Assembly (NCBI GenBank): GCA_021106775.1
Contig: JAIOTL010000334.1
Location: 1-6,158, forward strand
Reading direction: 5' to 3'
Source of the DNA: Planctomycetota bacterium
GTDB taxonomy: Bacteria > Planctomycetota > UBA8742 > SKZP01 > JAIOTL01
DNA: 6,158 bases
The notes beneath the pieces were generated by a model. The model was given only the letters and a program-made list of their open reading frames with translations. It did not search any database and had not been told where the DNA came from. A program made the position numbers and the translations under genes. Shown here piece after piece: positions 1 through 6,025 of the stretch (positions are counted from its first letter, which is position 1; the number at the start of each line of letters is the position of its first letter).

Positions 1-2
1 AC

Positions 3-743
3 TGGCAGTGTACGCTTGAGGCAAAAGTCGGTTTGACAATCCTTGAGATGTTCGAAGGCATCGAGAAAAAGGAAGTTCGCGGATTGTACATCATGGGTGA
101 AAACCCGATGGTTTCAGACCCGAATCTTGACCACGTTGCGCATGTACTCAATGAATGCGAATTTATGGTGGTTCAGGATATCTTCCTGACGGAAACCGCA
201 GCGGTTGCCGATGTCGTGCTGCCAGTGTGCGCCTTCGCTGAGAAGGGTGGCACATTCACGAATTCTGACAGACGCGTGCAGTATCTGGAAAAAGCAGTGC
301 AACAGCCTGGTGTTTCGTTGACAGACTGGGAAGTTATCTCAGAAATCGCGACCCGCATGGGTTATGAGATGAAATACAAAAACGCAAGTGAGATTTTTGA
401 TGAACTCACGAAGCTAACTCCGTCTTACGGCGGTTTGAGCTTTGAACGTGTCATCAATGAAAACGGCTTGTGCTGGCCCTGTCCAACTCCAGAACATCCA
501 GGTACGCCGATTCTTCACATTGGTAAGTTCGCCAAGGGCATCGGCTCTTTGACACCTGTTGATTTCAAGGAACCTGCAGAGCTGCCTGATGCTGATTATC
601 CGTTGATTCTCACTACAGGCAGAATTTTGTATCATTTCCACACCGCAACGATGACCGGACATTCGAAAGCGCTGAAGATTCTTGGCAAAGAGCCTTTTGT
701 CGAGGTGAACCCGGCACTTTCTGAAAAGATGGTCATTAAGTAG
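3..743 (+). CDS. Formate dehydrogenase alpha (catalytic) subunit, C-terminal part, 5'-partial and ended early by an in-frame TAG
   Basis: This is the molybdopterin (bis-MGD) catalytic subunit that oxidises formate to CO2 and passes electrons to partner subunits. The frame is open to the left edge: the codons before the nominal TTG at 33 read WQCTLEAKVG, which is also family-like, so the gene begins outside the window. Recognisable blocks are LYIMGENPMVSDPN, then DIFLTETAAVADVVLP, then EKGGTFTNSDRRVQ, all typical of the MopB domain. The C-terminal MopB_CT barrel starts at LILTTGRILYHFHTATMTGH. The active-site Cys/Sec and Fe-S regions would lie upstream and cannot be seen. The reading frame stops at TAG 741-743, inside MopB_CT, and the missing 70 residues follow in frame (see the next entry). 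As written, the product would lack much of the C-terminal cofactor-binding domain. Related molybdopterin enzymes (NuoG, nitrate reductase) share some blocks, but the ending in the next entry points to formate dehydrogenase. Confidence 0.87.
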   Translation, partial: WQCTLEAKVGLTILEMFEGIEKKEVRGLYIMGENPMVSDPNLDHVAHVLNECEFMVVQDIFLTETAAVADVVLPVCAFAEKGGTFTNSDRRVQYLEKAVQQPGVSLTDWEVISEIATRMGYEMKYKNASEIFDELTKLTPSYGGLSFERVINENGLCWPCPTPEHPGTPILHIGKFAKGIGSLTPVDFKEPAELPDADYPLILTTGRILYHFHTATMTGHSKALKILGKEPFVEVNPALSEKMVIK

Positions 744-956
744 GGCGATGTCGTAAAATTTGCTACGCGCAGAGGTGAGTTGAAGATTAAAGCTCGCATT
801 ACGGATATGGTGGATGAGAAGACGATCTTTATTCCGTTCCACTTTGCTGAGGCTGCTGCGAACGTTCTCACGAATGACGCAAAAGACCCGGTTGCGAAGA
901 TTCCGGAATATAAAGTTTGTGCTGCTTCTCCGAAAACGCTGGTAGCATCTGTCTAA
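744..956 (+). pseudogene. Remaining 70 codons of the formate dehydrogenase alpha subunit, cut off by the amber codon
   Basis: Reading on in the same frame from the TAG gives GDVVKFATRRGELKIKARIT, then IFIPFHFAEAAANVLTNDA and DPVAKIPEYKVCAA, ending at TAA 954-956. These are the standard last blocks of formate dehydrogenase H-type alpha subunits (the GD-V-RRGE strand, PFHF, AN-LT, DP-AKIPE-K-CA). No frameshift is needed; only one codon separates the two halves. The stop falls where relatives have a variable residue just before Gly-Asp, so a GAG, AAG or CAG codon changed by one base would explain it. The fragment has no start of its own with a visible ribosome binding site. It survives only if the TAG is read through, recoded or is a sequencing error. 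Otherwise it is the dead tail of a very recent pseudogene, since nothing else in it has decayed. Confidence 0.85.
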
Positions 957-975
957 GATTTCACAAACATTTCAC

Positions 976-1004
976 AGGCTTCGGGGAAACTCGGAGCCTT
1001 TTTT
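976..1004 (+). terminator. Rho-independent terminator after the formate dehydrogenase gene
   Basis: The arms at 976-985 and 990-999 pair over 10 bp (AGGCTTCGGG with CTCGGAGCCT), with two G-T wobbles. They are closed by a GAAA tetraloop (986-989) and run straight into six T residues at 999-1004. It lies 20 bases past the TAA at 954-956, not near the TAG at 741-743. So the transcription unit was built for the full-length formate dehydrogenase reading frame. Confidence 0.88.
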
Positions 1005-1018
1005 GTTTCATGCATAAT

Positions 1019-1047
1019 CTGAAATTTGCATCAGAATTTGTTATGAT
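1019..1047 (+). promoter_or_regulatory. Candidate sigma70-type promoter for the lipoprotein gene
   Basis: The -35-like CTGAAA (1019-1024, 4 of 6 matches to TTGACA) is followed by exactly 17 bases and a -10-like TATGAT (1042-1047, 5 of 6). A TG at 1039-1040 makes an extended -10. It sits directly after the upstream terminator, and a start near 1054 would leave a leader of about 24 bases. It is assigned by pattern only, and the sigma preference of this organism is unknown. Confidence 0.5.
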
Positions 1048-1067
1048 GTGAATTAAATACATTTAGC

Positions 1068-1071
1068 GAGG
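1068..1071 (+). promoter_or_regulatory. Ribosome binding site that supports the TTG start of the lipoprotein gene
   Basis: GAGG lies 6 bases before TTG 1078-1080, a good spacing. The ATG at 1073 is only 1 base away and reads ATG TTT TGA, so it cannot be the start. In the lipoprotein frame a TAA at 1054 closes the region upstream, and no ATG or GTG lies between it and 1078. The next in-frame ATG (residue 30) would remove the signal peptide. Confidence 0.6.
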
Positions 1072-1077
1072 TATGTT

Positions 1078-2865
1078 TTGAAAATATCTAGATTTTTCTT
1101 ATTGTTAATTGCAGTTTGCATAATTCTGCTTTCGAGTTGTGATGTATTGTTAGGCGGCAAAGTTATGCTTGATGCGAATGGCAGGAAACATTATGTAAAG
1201 GGGCTTGAGATTACGGTAGTAAACTCCGCTTTGGTGCGCTCTTTTGAACTCACAGTTTCAAAAGTTGACGTACCATCGGATATTCCGCGGGACATCACGG
1301 CGATTGGACAGGCGTATGAGATTAAGGCGGAGCGCAGCGATTGGTTGAACATGCCGTTGATAATCGAGATGGATTATGACGATGAGTTGGTTCGCGATGA
1401 GGACAACATAATTGTTTTTATCAAGCCCGAAAATGAGAGTTGTAAGCCTGCAACTGTGCTTGAAATAAATAAATACGGGAATGAGATAACGTTTGAGACG
1501 AGGGTCTTTGGCGAGTTTTTCGTAGCAGAATTACCCACAAGTCCTGCATTTTATTCAGTACCGAATTTTGCAGAGAATAATAACGGTTGGGACATCGCTA
1601 ATTTTGGTTTTTTCCCAGCTGTTTGGGGTAATTGTCTGGGTATGTCTGCGCTATGCAAATGGTTTTTCGAAAACATGCCGCAGGATGATTTATGGGGTTA
1701 TTTCCCGAGTACCAACTATCCTAGCATCGAAGAAATTGTGATAAATCGTGCACATCTCGCGCAGAGTCAGTATTATGCGCACAAAGACCGTGAATATCAA
1801 CAGGAAATCGGGGAAGTGGAGACCGGCAAGCTGCTAAAAAGTATATTATTTCAGACGAAACAACCACAGATATTTTTAATGGCTAATATTGCACCAAACG
1901 GTGATTTCGAAGCGGGGCATGCATGTGTTGTTTATGGATACGATAATAATCTGTTTCGATTTTATGATGTCAATCATCCAGGAGTTCAGCAAACGGTGAG
2001 TTTCGACAATCTCAACGGTTTCGGCTTGTATGACCAGTTTAACTTATTCGGATTTGTTACTCAGCCGAGTCTTGGTAGAAGCGTAGACTTTGCTCAACTT
2101 GTTACTCAGGCGGAGAATGGTTTCTCGCAGTCTCAGTACATCAATGTAACTTCGATAGATAGCGGTGATTCATATCTCACTAATTTTTGTGAAATTAAAG
2201 GTGAAGTTACAGGTCTTATGCAAAATATAAGTACAATCTACGTTATGAATTATGGAGTTCTTAATGTTGGTGAGGTTGCAAACGGTGAATTCGAATTCAA
2301 TGTTGATTTGAATCCCGGCATGAATTTATTGGTTTTACTTGCAAATGAGAAAATTGAGGAAGTGTCAAATTGGTATTACAACTGTGCAACGCTGGTCATT
2401 TCCGACATCGAATGCTATGCTGACCCATTAGATTTACGTATATTTCTTGAGAATATTAATATCCATTGCGAGTGTGATATATATTTAACATCACCTTCAC
2501 CTGGGAGCGAAACTTGTTGGTATGATAATCAGTCAACAACATGCGGCTTAACACATTATAATTGTCCAGCTTTTTATTGTGATGATCAGAAGATTTTAAT
2601 GAGCACAAATACAGGTGGTATTATTAAACCCGGCAAATATATTGTGAAAGTGCGAGTAAAAGAAGGCTGGGTTTATGAAAAATACTGCACTGTGCAGATA
2701 ATTCTCTATGAAGGTACACCGAATCAGCGTTTCTTTATGAAGAATGTTTATTTTACTATGGACAACGAGAATCCGGGAAATGATGCGCCGGGTAGCACGG
2801 GTGATGATTGGTTCAACATCGCCGAGATTGACCTTGTAAACGCCAAGATTAACTCATTAAACTAA
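1078..2865 (+). CDS. Secreted lipoprotein with a papain-like cysteine-peptidase core and beta-rich flanking domains
   Basis: I do not recognise the full-length protein (595 residues). The N-terminus is a type II signal peptide: MKISR, a hydrophobic stretch, then lipobox LSSC with lipidated Cys21 and Asp at +2. Residues ~40-155 look like a beta-sandwich, ending in a strand pair like those of ZU5-type folds. Residues ~160-335 carry a cysteine-peptidase pattern: WGNCLGMSALCKWFF with Cys186, AGHACVVYGYD with His281, and FYDVNHPG with Asp297/Asn299. Cys, His and Asp/Asn come in papain-clan order. No obvious oxyanion Gln precedes the Cys, so activity is not assured. Residues ~355-445 resemble an Ig-like module. 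Residues ~450-560 resemble DUF2135-type beta domains (IYLTSP ... GKYIVKVRV) but hold six Cys between 464 and 501, probably disulfides. The likely role is a cell-surface or periplasmic hydrolase or binding protein. It starts at TTG (RBS 1068-1071), has its own candidate promoter and stands alone. The gene call is firm; the domain calls are inference from motif reading. Confidence 0.9.
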   Translation: MKISRFFLLLIAVCIILLSSCDVLLGGKVMLDANGRKHYVKGLEITVVNSALVRSFELTVSKVDVPSDIPRDITAIGQAYEIKAERSDWLNMPLIIEMDYDDELVRDEDNIIVFIKPENESCKPATVLEINKYGNEITFETRVFGEFFVAELPTSPAFYSVPNFAENNNGWDIANFGFFPAVWGNCLGMSALCKWFFENMPQDDLWGYFPSTNYPSIEEIVINRAHLAQSQYYAHKDREYQQEIGEVETGKLLKSILFQTKQPQIFLMANIAPNGDFEAGHACVVYGYDNNLFRFYDVNHPGVQQTVSFDNLNGFGLYDQFNLFGFVTQPSLGRSVDFAQLVTQAENGFSQSQYINVTSIDSGDSYLTNFCEIKGEVTGLMQNISTIYVMNYGVLNVGEVANGEFEFNVDLNPGMNLLVLLANEKIEEVSNWYYNCATLVISDIECYADPLDLRIFLENINIHCECDIYLTSPSPGSETCWYDNQSTTCGLTHYNCPAFYCDDQKILMSTNTGGIIKPGKYIVKVRVKEGWVYEKYCTVQIILYEGTPNQRFFMKNVYFTMDNENPGNDAPGSTGDDWFNIAEIDLVNAKINSLN

Positions 2866-2909
2866 AATGTTCTGAAATACACTGAAATGGCAAAATTTTA
2901 GTATGTGCA

Positions 2910-2915
2910 TATAAT
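2910..2915 (+). promoter_or_regulatory. Possible -10 element upstream of dcp
   Basis: A perfect TATAAT lies 60 bases before the dcp start codon, in an AT-rich 110-base gap. The -35 position at 17 bases' distance (2887-2892) is not convincing and no TG extension is present, so this is a weak call. Two copies of CTGAAAT precede it, at 2872-2878 and 2882-2888, one helical turn apart. Confidence 0.35.
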
Positions 2916-2975
2916 AACGTTGAATAATCACGCAATTTTCATAAAATTTTACTTTTTCACATTAAAGGAGAAATT

Positions 2976-5021
2976 ATGAATCCATTACTTGAGAAATTCG
3001 CTACACCTTTTGAAACTGTTCCATTTGGAAAAATTACCATTGAGCATTACTTGCCAGCACTCACTGAAGCAATCAAAATTGCTAAGCAAAACATAGATTC
3101 GATAAAGAATAACTCAGAGGATGTTACTTTCGATAACGTTCTCACCGCGCTGGAAGAAGCTGATGTCCTCGTTAGCCGAGTTTCCAAAGTTTTTTTCAAT
3201 ATGCTAGGTGCTGAAACAAGTGACGAGCTGCAAGCACTGGCAAAAGTTCTGTCACCGATGATGAGCGAGTTTCAAAATGATGTCATCCTTGATGAAAAGT
3301 TATTTTTGCGTATAAAAATGCTCTGGGACAAACGCGAATCCCTTGAATTAACTGGTGAACAGAGAATGTTACTCGAACGCACATATAAACAGTTCGTTCG
3401 CAACGGCGCGCTTCTTGAGAGTGAAGGACGAGAAAAACTGCGCGAAATTGATAAGGAATTGGCGAAGACAGCACTTGAGTTTGGCGATAACGTGCTAGCG
3501 GAAACGAATTCGTACGAGCTTTGCGTTACCGATGAAAAAGACCTTGCAGGACTTCCGGAGTTTGTGAAAGAAGCAGCAGCACACACCGCTGAGGAAAAAG
3601 GCAATAAAGGATGCTGGATTTTCACTCTTCACATGCCAAGTTTTATTCCGTTCATCATGTACGCAGACAATCGTGAATTGCGCGAGAAAATGTTGAAAGC
3701 TTTCGGTTCAAGGAGTTTCAAGGGTGATGAGACGGACAATCAGGAAAATATTAAGAAGATTACACGCTTACGTTTTGAGCGCGCGAATCTGCTGGGATAT
3801 AAGAACCATGCGCAGTTTGTGCTTGAAGAACGCATGGCAGAAACACCGGAAACGGTTATGAACTTTTTGGACGAATTGTTACAGCATTCCTATGAATTTG
3901 CGCAAAATGACATAAATGAGCTGAAAACCCTTGCGAAAGAGCGCGATGGGCTTGATGATTTCCAGAATTGGGATTATTCGTACTATGCTGAAAAGCCGAA
4001 AAAGCAGAAATTCAACATCGATAACGAGATGCTGAAGCCGTTTTTCAAGCTTGAATACGTCATCGACGGAATTTTCATGGTTGCGAACAAGCTTTACGGC
4101 ATAAATTTCAAGGAAACCAACGAAATTCCGCTGTATCATCCCGATGTGAAAACGTTTGAGGTGCAAAGCGAAACCGGTGAACATGTTGGCATTTTATACA
4201 TGGACTTTTTCCCGCGCAAGGGTAAGCGCAGCGGTGCGTGGATGACCAGTTTTCGGGGACAAAAACGCATTGGCGGTGTTGAACAGCGTCCACATGTTAT
4301 GGTCGTATGCAATTTTACGAAACCGACACAGACGAAACCTTCGCTCCTGACGTTTCAGGAGGTTACGACATTGTTTCACGAGTTCGGGCATTCGCTGCAC
4401 GGTTTACTCGCGAACACGGTTTACCCGTCGCTTTCAGGTACAAACGTATTCTGGGATTTTGTAGAGCTGCCGTCGCAAATCATGGAAAACTGGGTACTTG
4501 AGAAGGAATGTCTTGATTTATTCGCGAAACATTTTGAAACTGATGAGAAGATTTCGGATGAGTTGATTCAGCGTATAAAGGATGCTTCGAATTACCATGA
4601 AGCGCGAAACACTGTCCGTCAGATTAGTCTTGGACTAATTGACATGGCCTGGCATACGGAGAAGGGAATTAATGCGGAAAGTGTTGGTGATTTCGAGAAA
4701 ATGGTAACGGAAAAAACGCGTTTGCTGCCTGATGTAGACGGTGTGAACACGAGCTGCTCTTTTGCACACATTTTCCAGGGCGGTTATAGTTCGGGATATT
4801 ACAGCTATAAATGGGCGGAAGTGCTTGATGCTGATGCGTTTGCGTATTTCAAGGAGAACGGCATATTTAATCGAGAGATTGCGCGTAAATTCTACGAAAA
4901 TGTGCTGTCAAAGGGTGGAAGTGAGCATCCGATGGAGCTTTATAAACGATTCCGAGGCAGGAAACCCAGTATTGAAGCTCTTCTTGAGCGTGCAGGACTT
5001 ACAAAAAACGCAAGAGTGTAG
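2976..5021 (+). CDS. dcp: Peptidyl-dipeptidase Dcp, M3 family zinc metallopeptidase
   Basis: This cytoplasmic zinc peptidase removes dipeptides from the C-terminus of short peptides and so helps recycle peptides to amino acids. It has no signal peptide and is 681 residues long, the usual size for Dcp. The N-terminal helical part (NPLLEKFATPF, IEHYLPAL, SRVSKVFFNML) fits Dcp better than the related oligopeptidase A. The catalytic site is intact: FHEFGH with zinc ligands His468 and His472 and catalytic Glu469, and third ligand Glu497 in DFVELPSQ, 25 residues later. The Gly-rich lid (KRSGAWM) and the substrate-binding block HIFQGGYSSGYYSY (His598, Tyr604, Tyr608, Tyr611) are also present. The start is set by AAGGAG at 2965-2970, 5 bases before ATG. 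It ends in TAG followed one codon later by TAA (5025-5027), so the end is secure even if TAG were read through. It is a single gene between a lipoprotein gene and a convergent gene. Oligopeptidase A is the main alternative. Confidence 0.93.
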   Translation: MNPLLEKFATPFETVPFGKITIEHYLPALTEAIKIAKQNIDSIKNNSEDVTFDNVLTALEEADVLVSRVSKVFFNMLGAETSDELQALAKVLSPMMSEFQNDVILDEKLFLRIKMLWDKRESLELTGEQRMLLERTYKQFVRNGALLESEGREKLREIDKELAKTALEFGDNVLAETNSYELCVTDEKDLAGLPEFVKEAAAHTAEEKGNKGCWIFTLHMPSFIPFIMYADNRELREKMLKAFGSRSFKGDETDNQENIKKITRLRFERANLLGYKNHAQFVLEERMAETPETVMNFLDELLQHSYEFAQNDINELKTLAKERDGLDDFQNWDYSYYAEKPKKQKFNIDNEMLKPFFKLEYVIDGIFMVANKLYGINFKETNEIPLYHPDVKTFEVQSETGEHVGILYMDFFPRKGKRSGAWMTSFRGQKRIGGVEQRPHVMVVCNFTKPTQTKPSLLTFQEVTTLFHEFGHSLHGLLANTVYPSLSGTNVFWDFVELPSQIMENWVLEKECLDLFAKHFETDEKISDELIQRIKDASNYHEARNTVRQISLGLIDMAWHTEKGINAESVGDFEKMVTEKTRLLPDVDGVNTSCSFAHIFQGGYSSGYYSYKWAEVLDADAFAYFKENGIFNREIARKFYENVLSKGGSEHPMELYKRFRGRKPSIEALLERAGLTKNARV

Positions 5022-5067
5022 AAGTAATTTGACCTGCAATTGTTTTTTGTCAGAATATTACATTTCA

Positions 5068-5727
5068 TTATTCTGTTGGCTCCGCTGGTTCTTCAGGTTC
5101 TGCTGGTTCTTCATCATCTGGATAATCTCTTTTATATTCGTGTTTTTCCTCTCGATCAACAATATTTGCAAAATTTCTCGAAAGACTTCTAGTAAAATTT
5201 TCTATTGCGTTGTCTCTTCCTTCTGGATTGATATACCAAACACCATTGAGTTTAATTGAATATGTATAGAATTTCATGATGTAAATTTCTTTGTCAGCAC
5301 CATATTTAAACTTGAATTCGAAATGTATCCTTCCAAGATTGTTTGCAGTTTCTATCTTGTATGTGTAGTTTTGAATATGTATTACTCTATAGTCAAAATC
5401 TTTATACTTCCCCTTCATAAATCTGTACAAAACACCATTTTCATCGAATAGATCTTCATATAAATCAGTATCAACAAAAATCGATAAGTTTCCATTCACG
5501 CAAGTAATAGAAAAACACTTACGTAATTCAGTTAAATCATGGTTTTTCAATGCTTTGCAAAATCCTTCAATTGCTGAATTCTCATCAATTTCTACATCTT
5601 GAGAATCATTATCATTTGAGTTTTTACTTTGTGCTGTTACATTTTTCATCTGAGATATTACCCCAACGATTGCAAAAGAAACGATGATAATAATTGCAAA
5701 ACTCAATAAGCTTTTCCTTAAACTCAT
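5068..5727 (-). CDS. Membrane-anchored or secreted protein of unknown function, possible NTF2-like domain, acidic Glu/Pro tail
   Basis: I do not recognise this 219-residue protein. After MSLRKS comes one hydrophobic segment (about residues 7-25, LLSFAIIIIVSFAIVGVI), followed by VTAQ, a possible signal-peptidase site after Ala32. It is therefore a type II anchored or exported protein without a lipobox. Residues 33-47 are a polar linker rich in Asn, Asp and Ser. Residues ~48-185 begin with a helix (AIEGFCKALKNHDLTELRKC) and continue with alternating aromatic beta strands, ending FYTYSIKLNGVWYINPEG. This helix-then-strands layout is typical of NTF2-like lipoprotein and adaptor domains, by inference only. 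Cys57, Cys71 and Cys76 are the cysteines. The tail (about 200-219) is EEPAEPEEPAEPTE. ATG at 5727 is chosen because AAGGAG sits 6 bases upstream; a longer version from 5772 would overlap the candidate -10. It is convergent with dcp and divergent from mntP, and clearly more AT-rich than dcp (18/60 GC at 5281-5340). Confidence 0.82.
   Translation of the reverse strand: MSLRKSLLSFAIIIIVSFAIVGVISQMKNVTAQSKNSNDNDSQDVEIDENSAIEGFCKALKNHDLTELRKCFSITCVNGNLSIFVDTDLYEDLFDENGVLYRFMKGKYKDFDYRVIHIQNYTYKIETANNLGRIHFEFKFKYGADKEIYIMKFYTYSIKLNGVWYINPEGRDNAIENFTRSLSRNFANIVDREEKHEYKRDYPDDEEPAEPEEPAEPTE
5084..5119 (-). repeat. 18-base tandem repeat coding the Glu/Pro tail
   Basis: GCTGGTTCTTCA (plus strand) occurs at 5084-5095 and again at 5102-5113, with a period of 18 bases and partly matching remainders. 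It encodes the near-repeated EEPAEP / EEPAEP at the C-terminus of the minus-strand gene. The in-frame period of six residues suggests growth of the tail by slippage or unequal duplication. Confidence 0.6.
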
Positions 5728-5733
5728 AATTAA

Positions 5734-5739
5734 CTCCTT
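5734..5739 (-). promoter_or_regulatory. Ribosome binding site that fixes the start of the minus-strand gene
   Basis: Read on the minus strand this is AAGGAG, 6 bases before ATG at 5727-5725. It lies inside the 15-codon N-terminal extension that a start at 5772 would add. It therefore argues for the shorter protein, whose hydrophobic segment then sits at the very N-terminus. Confidence 0.75.
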
Positions 5740-5771
5740 ATCAGATTGAAACAACATTGAACATCTAAACA

Positions 5772-5803
5772 ATTATAGTCCACAATATTCTATTGAATGT
5801 CAA
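5772..5803 (-). promoter_or_regulatory. Candidate promoter of the minus-strand gene
   Basis: On the minus strand a perfect TTGACA (5803-5798) and a perfect TATAAT (5777-5772) are separated by 20 bases, longer than the preferred 16-18. The transcript would start near 5765, giving a leader of about 38 bases before the ATG at 5727. Both hexamers are exact, but the spacing is poor. The promoter may be weak, activator-dependent or misassigned. Confidence 0.45.
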
Positions 5804-6025
5804 GTTTGATTTTTAAAAAGATGAATTGTATTGAAAAATCAACAGGTTTCACAAAAAACTTAACCTATAACTAATTTTGCTAAACAATCTGGAACATAAT
5901 GTTAAAACGATTCCTTGATAAATCCATATTTCTATGGATGAACCAATGGAAGAAGCGATTATTTACCTTAAAAACCGAGTAACTGTCAGCTCCTGAATGA
6001 ACAGGATTAATAAAGGATATGCTTT
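5804..6025 (+). other. Non-coding leader region upstream of mntP with several short hairpins
   Basis: No gene is visible in this AT-rich stretch. It holds a perfect 7-bp hairpin with a TTTC loop (ATCCATA at 5922-5928 with TATGGAT at 5933-5939). A second hairpin has 5 bp (TCCTG at 5991-5995 with CAGGA at 6002-6006). The mntP ribosome binding site AAAGGA is at 6012-6017. CCTT at 5966-5969 can pair with AAGG at 6013-6016, which would enclose the second hairpin and hide the ribosome binding site. CATAAT at 5895-5900 is a -10-like word without a good -35. In many bacteria manganese exporters are controlled by the yybP-ykoY riboswitch, but I cannot match its conserved core here. Confidence 0.35.

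Noticed and set aside
741..743. Selenocysteine-type recoding of the formate dehydrogenase stop.
   Set aside because: Selenocysteine uses UGA at the N-terminal active site. This is UAG near the C-terminus and no SECIS-like hairpin follows directly.
414..871. Minus-strand open frames opposite the formate dehydrogenase.
   Set aside because: They lie antisense to strongly conserved coding sequence and show no start signal or recognisable protein pattern.
4991..5047. Possible dcp terminator: TGCAGG (4991-4996) pairing with CCTGCA (5033-5038) ahead of a T-run at 5042-5047.
   Set aside because: Only 6 bp with a loop of 36 bases that contains the stop codon, and the T-run is offset from the stem. 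It is too weak to call.
5051..5075. Inverted repeat CAGAATA / TATTCTG around the stop codon of the minus-strand gene, in the convergent gap.
   Set aside because: The stem is AT-rich with an 11-base loop, and no U-run follows it on either strand, so it does not qualify as a bidirectional terminator.
4762..5259. Plus-strand open frame of 165 codons overlapping the end of dcp and the minus-strand gene.
   Set aside because: It is a shadow frame: its first half is dcp out of frame, its second half is antisense to the minus-strand gene, and it has no ribosome binding site or family-like sequence.
5964..6006. ACCGAGTAACTGTCAGC near the mntP leader hairpin as a yybP-ykoY riboswitch core.
   Set aside because: The GAGTA and GTCA words recall the motif, but the expected surrounding paired stem and second conserved arm are not visible, so it is not called as a riboswitch.
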